Below are positions 57,243-64,000 of a stretch of 64,000 nucleotides of DNA, piece after piece. A model generated the notes under the pieces. That model saw only the letters and a program-made list of their open reading frames with translations. It was not told the origin of the DNA and ran no database searches. A program made the translations under genes and the position numbers. The DNA is taken from positions 496,001 through 560,000 of the forward strand of contig JAACJM010000031.1 of assembly GCA_013368315.1 (NCBI GenBank). The letters are read 5' to 3'. The stretch is from Tetrapyrgos nigripes. Lineage: Eukaryota; Basidiomycota; Agaricomycetes; Agaricales; Campanellaceae. Numbering within the stretch: the first letter of the stretch is position 1; every line of letters begins with the position of its first letter.

Positions 57243-58300
57243 ACTATATCTTATTATTATTATCTATCAACATTTTCTGTCTGCGTCTTTTTGCAAGAGC
57301 AACGTTCACTCCAACAGTGAGCAAGCCTCAGTAGCCCGGTCTCTTGCTGGTCCACATTGGCTTTGAAAAATTTCCTAGTGATAGACCAGACACCGCTATG
57401 TTTCATGTCGCCTTCTGGTCACCGAAAAATTGTGTCTGAATTATGAAACGTAGGCTTGGTGTGTACACTTCTAAACAGAGAAGAATTACGAGGTCAATGC
57501 TCTGGTTTGTGCACTTCGAATTCTGCGACCCACCAGATATGCTCGAAAAAGACTGTCTCGAGCCGCTTGATTCCACTTGACACGGAGATACTTGGGCGAC
57601 TAGCACGACGTGTTTGACTGCTTCCGATAGAATTACCAGCAATAGCTGAGGTTGACTCTTTTCAGTATGAGATGCGACTTTCTTGAACGGTAAGAAATCT
57701 ACTGGCGGACTGATTTGAGACCTTGGGCCCGGTTTGAGGACGAAATGATCTGTTGCTCTCGAGAACAGATGCTGTTTAGCTCTTGTCAGAGTCTTTGAAA
57801 GGAGAAAATAACGGGAAACTCACCAAGGCGGCAAGAGTCTCTGCACGAGCACCCCACCCGTTTTCCAATAGTATTTCAATTCATGCAGTCCTCAGCGCCT
57901 TGTGCTCTTCAAAGTTGCAGTATATCTTGAAAACCTCAGAGAAACCTATGCGTCGAGCAATCTGTACAAAAAGTTGTCCAATTAGCAATGACTGTGATAC
58001 TATTACTTGGTCAAGCACCTGCCTTGAGCTAAGATCGTATCAACCCGTTCAAGTAAACCAAGTTGTCAAATGTGAAAACTCAGTTGCGAATAGTGGATGG
58101 AGGGTTCCGACTACCTTAACTTTGATCCAATGCGTGTTGGGATGGACGGAAGTGTGGGCGAGCCATTGCTTCTGCGAGGTAAATAGCAAGCTATACGTAT
58201 CGCGTTTCGGGGAGTAGGATGAAGAGACGTGTCTGAAAGCTACAAGATACGTCCCTTCACCTTCTCGAGACGTTGACGGAAACGTGTGCATTGATTGGTA
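57243..58300. other. Region with coding-like minus-strand pieces, unassigned
   Basis: On the minus strand, short pieces such as REGEGTYLVAFRHVSSSYSP (near 58250) and IARRIGFSEVFKIYCNFEEH (near 57960-57900) look protein-like, but stops separate them and no family is recognised. They may be exons of a decayed gene. A 144-codon plus-strand frame (57783-58217) overlaps them and is less convincing. Confidence 0.2.
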
Positions 58301-58431
58301 CACGCCGAAAATACAAAAATATCCGCTCGGCAGAAAGGCGTATAGAAACACACTTTTTTACAGATATATCTTATATCAGTAGTAGTGATGTGATCTATCC
58401 GTCGAGCGGATATTTTTGTCTTTTCGGCGTG
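58301..58431. mobile_element. 131-bp hairpin MITE with CAC...GTG ends and GTA flanks
   Basis: The ends read CACGCCGAAAA then ACAAAAATATCCGCTCG on each strand inward. A short spacer of about 70 bp separates them. GTA is present immediately outside both ends (58298-58300 and 58432-58434). It is a third element of the CAC...GTG type in this window, with different arm sequence. No coding. Confidence 0.65.
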
Positions 58432-58594
58432 GTAGCTATAGGAGATGCGGAAGGTTTATAATTAGACACTCAGATACGCACACATCAAAGACTCCGAGTC
58501 GGAAGTTCTGAGTAATATAAGCGTTGTTACTTGTGACTATTACGGCAGTCTTCTTAAACCTCTTGCCTCTGCCCTGAACACTCGGATTCACGAC

Positions 58595-60349
58595 ATGGAC
58601 CAGAACACTTCAACTATCGCAGAACTACGTGCTGAACAAGTTGACCAGATTTCGGGCAACATATCCAGGCTTTCGTACCGCCTAGCATCACTGGACCCTT
58701 CCGCAGATACAGATTCGTCGTCATCATCTCCGCTCCCTCGTCGATTACAATGGGTAGTGGATAGATCAAAGGAATTGTTCAACGAGCTCGAGCCAAAGCA
58801 ACTTGTTGTTGTACTACCAACGATAAGGCAGCTGATGGAACGTGTTGATGAAAGAAAATGGCTGGATTTCGGGGAACTTGACAACTTCGCGAAACTCTTG
58901 AGCCGACTAGTGATTCTAAAAGAGAGAAAAAGTGAGACTTCTTTCACTATATACTAAGTGTTTACTGACATTATTGTCATTGTCATTGTTTTCTTTGTTT
59001 TCAGATAAACTACCAGTTGTTCGATTTCTGCCTTGTATCTCCGACTTTCCACCTTCCGAACTCAATGGACCTGCTCCGGCTGAATGGCTGGCAATGTTAG
59101 TCCATCTTTCCAAACTTCCCACCTCGTCTGACGTCCCGCCTAGGTTTGTACATTCAGACATACCCTCTGTGTGCATTGAAGACCATAACGCATGCTGCAA
59201 TGTCTGTCTGGAGGATTTTGAAGAACCAGCATTAGCAGCAGAGTTTCAAGTTGACGGTGATGATGACGACGGGACCCAAGGGAGTCCTAAACCATTGAGG
59301 CAGTTGACATGTGGGCATGTTTTGCACGTCAGTCTATGTTTACCTTCTACACTGCTCTCAGTGATTGACAATATCTTCAGGAAGACTGTCTACCTATGTT
59401 TCAAATTGATGGCTATGATGAAATGTTTGAGTGCCCTGTATGTCGCGCAGAAATCTGGACCTCCCCTCCTTCTTCGCCTCTCTCAGCTGAAATTCCTCGT
59501 GACTCAGTACTTAACAGTATCTCTTTGGACCAACAGCAGACTTATGGCAATTACTACTACAGTCCCCCACCATGGCTAAAGATAGACGAGAACTCATTGG
59601 AGTGGGCTGCCTGGTACCGTAGAGTTGGCAAACTTGATGAGGCTCTGAATAGCACTACTCATGGGCATCCGGTCAACCTGATAGCGTTGGGTATTTGGGG
59701 CGATCAGACATACATGAGATATGTCTATTCCAGGATAACAGATGGCCCTGAGGGACTTGTGGATTGCTTAATTGTTGGTCCAGATAGAGCACAATCTATT
59801 GGCGCTCACATCTCCGAAGGGGAACATGAGGATGCAAGTAGACAGTTAAGGGGGTATTGGGATTTCTTGGGTCTGCAATATGCACCTCATTTCTTGGCGG
59901 TGTTAAACAAGCACAATTGCCAAGATGAGTGCCATTGGGTGGTACACAGGTTCTCGCTACTTGATGGTGCTCTAACAACATACCATTTTCACACTGACCT
60001 TCATGCTTGTCCTGATTGTCGTCCTGTGTCATGGTGGTCCATCATCTGTCTTGCATGGCCCAATGCTGCCATCTGTTCAAATCCTGGCATGCCAACACTG
60101 ATCCACCTTCACCAACCAATGGAACTGGGTGTTGATGACTGTCTTGCTGCAGCCGGTGTACGGCACAACATCCTCATGGGTTTACCAGCTGAACATAGTG
60201 TGGATCTTGAATGTCTCAGGGATCTTATGCACACTGAGGTCAAAGGTCTTTGTGAAAGACATAACTCAAGTGTAACTTATCTCTCAACGTTCTTTGGTGA
60301 CCTGCATGGAAGATCTGAGAGAGTTGAAGGCAACAAGCTGGATCCCTAG
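58595..60349 (+). CDS. RING-H2 finger protein with a long uncharacterised C-terminal region
   Basis: Three exons (58595-58931, 59005-59327, 59381-60349) give 542 residues. The RING is split by the second intron: CNVCLEDFEEP, a 30-residue acidic insertion (DGDDDDGTQ), then LRQLTCGHVLHEDCLPMFQI and FECPVCRAEIW, with all eight ligands of a C3H2C3 RING present. This predicts an E3 ubiquitin ligase. The N-terminal 110 residues are helical with no clear domain. The last 300 residues (for example PPPWLKIDENSLEWAAWYRR, LIVGPDRAQSIGAHISEGEH, then a Cys/His-rich part with HACPDCRPVSWW) are unknown to me. Start ATG 58595 is the first in frame. No membrane segment seen. Confidence 0.75.
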
Positions 60350-61100
60350 ACTTGAATAGTTGTAGTACAGACTATATTATGATTAGATTTTCATGTCAGT
60401 AAAAGTGATGCCGCTTGCGAGTGCACTCCTTCAAGTCAAACTTTTCTTTCTTTTCTAGTTAGCCATTCCTTAATATATACAAACTTGTCTATTCAGACCA
60501 AATTTCTGACATTTTGACCGTGTTAAGCATTTTGCGTAACACGTCTGAGCAAAAGCTCTCGCACCTTATTTCATTCCACCACCACAAAAGTTGGCTCAAC
60601 CTAGTGTGCTACTGCCACTTGCAGCGGGAACTCCTTCAGTGGGTGTCTCCAAGTGAGACATAGTCACCGTCCAAACTAGTGTTTTGTTCAACTTGGTACA
60701 AATGCTCGACAAACTGGCTATCAGTGAAGATCCCTTTTCTGAAGGCTCTACCTTCTACTAAAATTGAAGGCAGGAAGCACAGGTCCGAGGAATCTGTACG
60801 ATAGCGGAAGGAAAGCGATTCCTTCACCCCCGTTGGATGTTTCTTGCGGTAAACGGAGTTAATATAGTAGACGAGGATCCTGAGTTCATGATGATAGGCA
60901 GCGGTGTGATAATGATTCACGCAGAGTCATATGTGTACGTCGTACAGTTAGGATACTCAGTGGAGATGATAGAGAAAGAAGGAAATAATATTGCGTGGCC
61001 ACAATGTAAGTATGCAGTAAAAGGATGCTAAATAATATGCCCATAGTACTATGATAGTTAATGCAATAATGAGTGGTCAGTAAGCTGGGAAGAAGGAAAT
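60350..61100. other. 3' flanks of two convergent genes
   Basis: Between the RING gene (+) and the repeat-precursor gene (-). A minus-strand frame of 94 codons (60920-60636, for example TGVKESLSFRYRTDSSDLCF) overlaps, without a recognised domain. I cannot decide whether it is real. Confidence 0.4.
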
Positions 61101-62429
61101 CTATGCAGAAACAGCCTCGTCCTCAGAGAGGGCGTACACATGAGGAGCACGTTTTGAGATGGCTTCGTCTTCTGAAAGAGCGTAAACGTGAGGAGCACGC
61201 TTGGCGACAGCCTCGTCCTCAGAAAGGGCATAGACGTGAGGGTTGCGTTTCGAGACGGCTTCGTCCTCGGAAAGTGCGTAGACATGGGGAGCACGCTTGG
61301 AAACGGCCTCGTCTTCAGAGAGGGCATAGATGTGAGGGTTGCGTTTCGAGACGGCTTCGTCCTCAGAAAGGGCGTAGACATGGGGAGCACGCTTTGAAAC
61401 AGCCTCGTCCTCGGAGAGAGCATAGACGTGGGGGTTGCGCTTGGAAACGGTCTCGTCCTCAGAGAGAGCATAGACGTGGGGGTTACGCTTCGAAACGGCC
61501 TCGTCCTCAGAGAGAGCATAGACGTGAGGGTTGCGTTTCGAGACGGCTTCGTCCTCGGAAAGTGCGTAGACATGGGGAGCACGCTTGGAAACGGCCTCGT
61601 CTTCAGAGAGGGCATAGACGTGAGGGTTGCGTTTCGAGACGGCTTCGTCCTCGGAAAGTGCGTAGACATGGGGAGCACGCTTGGAAACGGCCTCATCCTC
61701 GGAAAGGGCGTAGACGTGGGGGTTGCGCTTGGAAACAGCTTCGTCCTCGGACAAAGCGTACACATGAGGAGCGCGTTTAGAGACGGCTTCGTCCTCGGAG
61801 AGAGCATATACGTGAGGAGCACGCTTCGAAACAGCCTCGTCTTCGGAGAGGGCATATACGTGGGGGTTGCGCTTCGAAACGGCTTCGTCTTCAGAAAGGG
61901 CGTAGACATGGGGGTTGCGCTTGCCTACGGCCTCGTCCTCGGAGAGGGCATAGACATGAGGAGCACGCTTGCCAACAAACTCATCATCCTCGGAGAAGTC
62001 GTAGCCACGCTTGGAGATGGCCTCGTCCTCAGAGAGGGCGTAAACATGAGGGGCACGTTTAGCAATGGACTCGTCCTCAGAGAGAGCGTAGACGTGGGGA
62101 GCGCGTTTGGAAACAGCCTCATCCTCAGAGAGGGCATAGACATGAGGGGTACGTTTGGAGATGCTCTCGTCCTCGGAAAGAGCGTAGACGTGAGGAGCAC
62201 GTTTCGATACAGCCTCGTCCTCTGAGAGAGCGTATACGTGAGGTGCACGTTTGGCAACAGCCTCGTCTTCAGAGAGCGCGTAGACGTGAGGGACACGACC
62301 TTCAACTGTAGGTGAAAAAGAAGTCAGCCGATGAACGAAACATGCAGCAGTAATGTACTGACGAGGAGCAGCAGCGGTCAACTTGAAGAGGGCAATGGAA
62401 AGGAGAATGGTCTGGAGTTTCAATTGCAT
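61101..62429 (-). CDS. Secreted Kex2-type repeat peptide precursor (25 tandem units)
   Basis: The start is ATG 62429; the frame is open further upstream but only with a GTG. A hydrophobic signal peptide (MQLKLQTILLSIALFKLTAA) is followed by a 57-bp intron (62306-62362, GTCAGT to CTACAG), leaving only about APLEGR before the repeats. Spliced length is 423 residues. Then come 25 units, 24 of them of the form X-PHVYALSEDE-(A/S/T)(V/I)-(S/A/G)-KR, with X = Ala 13, Asn 9, Val 1, Thr 1; one (unit 7) is GYDFSEDDEFVGKR. The last unit ends SEDEAVSA with no KR. There are 24 KR sites, as expected for cleavage by the Golgi protease Kex2. Released peptides would be acidic, Tyr-containing and Cys-free. The family resembles fungal KEP precursors (alpha-factor, Rep1-like repellents, dikaritin RiPP precursors); basidiomycete mating pheromones are CaaX type and do not fit. 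Function unknown. Confidence 0.85.
   Translation of the reverse strand: MQLKLQTILLSIALFKLTAAAPRQYITAACFVHRLTSFSPTVEGRVPHVYALSEDEAVAKRAPHVYALSEDEAVSKRAPHVYALSEDESISKRTPHVYALSEDEAVSKRAPHVYALSEDESIAKRAPHVYALSEDEAISKRGYDFSEDDEFVGKRAPHVYALSEDEAVGKRNPHVYALSEDEAVSKRNPHVYALSEDEAVSKRAPHVYALSEDEAVSKRAPHVYALSEDEAVSKRNPHVYALSEDEAVSKRAPHVYALSEDEAVSKRNPHVYALSEDEAVSKRAPHVYALSEDEAVSKRNPHVYALSEDEAVSKRNPHVYALSEDETVSKRNPHVYALSEDEAVSKRAPHVYALSEDEAVSKRNPHIYALSEDEAVSKRAPHVYALSEDEAVSKRNPHVYALSEDEAVAKRAPHVYALSEDEAISKRAPHVYALSEDEAVSA
62306..62362 (-). other. 57-bp intron in the peptide precursor gene
   Basis: The donor is GTCAGT, an internal CTGAC branch-like site precedes a pyrimidine-rich run, and the acceptor is CTACAG. 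The length is a multiple of three, so retention would insert 19 residues after the signal peptide without changing the repeat frame. Confidence 0.75.
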
Positions 62430-62528
62430 GATAATGAAGATGAAGTTGAGTGCGAAGTTCACGAGTAGCTCTGAGAGGAGTAGAGGAGAGGAAACTGTGT
62501 TGGGCTTTCTGGCTGAGAAGGGTACACC

Positions 62529-62535
62529 TTTTATA
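62529..62535 (-). promoter_or_regulatory. TATA box of the peptide precursor gene
   Basis: TATAAAA on the minus strand, 100 nt upstream of the ATG and in a GTATAAAAGGTG context. A CCAAT motif (minus strand) lies at about 62642-62646. The pair suggests a strong, regulated promoter. Confidence 0.6.
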
Positions 62536-62649
62536 CTTCAAAAACCCGCACCTAACAGGTCAAAGGTAATAAGTGTACATGTGCTGAACTTGGTTGTGGC
62601 GAGCAAAATGTTCTGCTCCGGCCCAATGGCCCCATGATTCCTATTGGTT

Positions 62650-63746
62650 AGCTGACTGGTGAAACGGCGAAGAGCAAAACGACTGAGTGTCGCATCATAG
62701 AGAAGCGATGGAGCGCGCGTCGCATGAGCTACAAAAAAGATAGGGAGCGCCTTGGCGATGGGCTTGAATGCTTGTCAATACAGTGCCACAATTCTAACTG
62801 GGAAGATAATCGTCAAATTGAGTAGATGCATTATTACTGATGATTGTCACTGACCTGGCAATATGTGGATCTGAAGAAGGTATGTATATCCATACCCCAC
62901 AAACCAGTTCGTCAAAAATTTCCGGTGCGATTCGGTTTTATTCCCTACCTACATCGGAACACTTCCCGGACCCCCAGCGTATCAGCTCTTGGTCCTAGCC
63001 CGGGCAATAAATTCCTCCTCCTCCCTGCCAAGATTTGATCTAGGCGGTGAGGCAATATGGTCGGATCCAAGCGTGAGAGGTCAAGGCGGTAGTCTGTAAG
63101 GCTGAGTTTTCCGTTTTTCCGTACGCTGTTGCCCAGTGTCGCGCCCTCCAAATTTTTCGGATACAATGGCTGAGCCTTGAGGGTTGAGGTCCAGGCTCGG
63201 GTGGAACGATAGACGAAGATCGCAACGAATTTTTGGAGGTTGCGATTACCATACCGATGCAAACCCTTGTATCATATGGCACTTAGGGATGGAGAAAATT
63301 TTGTTGCACATTGGTCCCCGCTCGACCGCCTAAGGCTCGAAACGCTGTCGGAAAGGTCAGCAACTTCGAGCCAACAAGTTGAGACTCACCAAATTCGGCC
63401 AACCTGCCATGGATCTTATGGTTACCCTAACATGTAACATCTGACCCTGACAGTTAAGCGTTGGAGCGTTGACAGTGAACGAGAAACCGAGTCTGGCGGT
63501 GTATGGCCATTGCACCTCCTCATCCGATTTGCAACACCAACCAAGCTTGTCTACCCACTTGGTTAGATGTGTTATATCTGCCCGTGCTAAGTCCTAGACT
63601 GACAATAAACAACGGTCAAGAATTAAAACGTAGCATATTTGCAGCGAGACTGTGAATGAACCTTGTATACCTGGTACCAGAAGGAGTTAGCACAAACGTT
63701 AAGTAGAAAAAGATTAGTCTGAAAAGAAATACATCTTAATTTCCCA
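62650..63746. other. Divergent intergenic region, nothing recognised
   Basis: About 1.1 kb between the peptide precursor (-) and the gene starting at 63747 (+). Only short frames; no repeats, tRNA or hairpin element found. Confidence 0.5.
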
Positions 63747-64000
63747 ATGCCTCGCCGTATCGTACGCGTCCTGTTGCTGCTCATCGTAGTCGGTGGTATA
63801 GGATGGTATTTACCACGGTCTGGACCCATCTCTGTCAACCTCAACGTCAATGTTCCCCTTCCAGTCACTGTTCACGTCGACAACCCTTCAGCTCTTCCTT
63901 CATATCGACAACATGAATCCCAGCACGAAGTCCAAGAGGTCCAGGGGCTAGTCCCAGCATCCAGTCCACCTCAGAAGACATTGTCTTCGAAACAACTTTC
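63747..64000 (+). CDS. N-terminus of a membrane-anchored protein (cut by the window end)
   Basis: From ATG 63747 the frame stays open for 84 codons to the edge. It begins MPRRIVRVLLLLIVVGGIGW, positive residues followed by a single hydrophobic helix, the layout of a type II signal anchor or an uncleaved signal peptide. A beta-rich stretch follows (SVNLNVNVPLPVTVHVDNPS) and then a Gln/Glu/Ser-rich linker. The catalytic part, if any, lies beyond 64000. Glycosyltransferases and UstYa-type oxidases both share this topology, but nothing visible decides between them or other families. Confidence 0.5.
   Translation, partial: MPRRIVRVLLLLIVVGGIGWYLPRSGPISVNLNVNVPLPVTVHVDNPSALPSYRQHESQHEVQEVQGLVPASSPPQKTLSSKQL

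Noticed and set aside
61058..62225. Long open frames of 235-283 codons on both strands across the peptide-precursor repeats
   Set aside because: They are periodic shadows: a 48-bp repeat without stops in one frame is often stop-free in others. They lack signal peptides and sensible composition.
61101..62429. Basidiomycete mating pheromone
   Set aside because: Those precursors are short and end in a CaaX farnesylation box. This protein is secretory, repetitive and ends EAVSA.
62430..62462. An 11-codon upstream extension of the precursor
   Set aside because: The extension begins with GTG, not ATG. The ATG at 62429 is the only one that gives a normal signal peptide.

Overview
The window looks like a basidiomycete (mushroom-forming, Agaricomycetes-type) nuclear genome. 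Genes carry many introns of about 50-75 bp with GT-AG ends. The recognisable proteins are typical of that group: glyoxal oxidase, expanded G-alpha subunits, F-box relics, DUF6534-like membrane proteins and a non-LTR retrotransposon fragment. I found no rRNA, tRNA or CRISPR.

Layout. 0-12.5 kb is a decayed, repeat-rich accessory stretch. It holds several broken copies of a DUF6534-like membrane protein gene, a reverse-transcriptase fragment, a duplicated piece of the DCP1 downstream flank, minisatellites and two palindromic foldback elements. 13-22.5 kb is gene-dense: the decapping factor DCP1 (-), an SDR relic followed by two tandem SDR genes (+), and a glyoxal oxidase (-). 23.5-30.2 kb is a tandem array of three G-alpha genes (-); the third is broken, and a 725-bp foldback element sits between the second and third. 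30.2-37.9 kb is sparse: a TA-flanked MITE, an alpha/beta hydrolase (-) and an F-box relic (-). 37.9-40.8 kb is a divergent pair of uncharacterised genes. 41.4-51.4 kb is a segmentally duplicated array of a large uncharacterised Cys/His-containing gene: two long copies, one with a premature stop, and a third chimeric Myb-containing pseudogene. 52-64 kb holds PEX13 (+), a two-exon basic protein (+), a broken F-box gene (+), a RING-H2 gene (+), a repetitive secreted peptide precursor (-) and the start of a membrane-anchored protein (+) cut by the window edge.

The most interesting object is the gene at 61101-62429 (-). A signal peptide is followed almost directly by 25 tandem units of about 16 residues, and 24 of them end in Lys-Arg. 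The typical unit is APHVYALSEDEAVSKR. This is the design of a Kex2-processed repeat precursor (the KEP class, which also includes precursors of dikaritin-type RiPPs and yeast alpha-factor). In 24 of 25 units the residue after the cleavage site is variable but is followed by an invariant Pro, so X-Pro dipeptidyl aminopeptidase trimming is plausible. Function and chemical modification of the peptide are unknown.

Two further signals stand out. (1) All three G-alpha paralogues carry Arg or Lys at the switch-I Gly whose replacement makes other G-alphas insensitive to RGS proteins, and the third has also lost the catalytic Arg and carries an 8-nt frameshifting deletion. (2) Three unrelated-length palindromes have CAC...GTG ends and matching 3-bp flanks, pointing to one mechanism of non-autonomous transposition of CACTA type.
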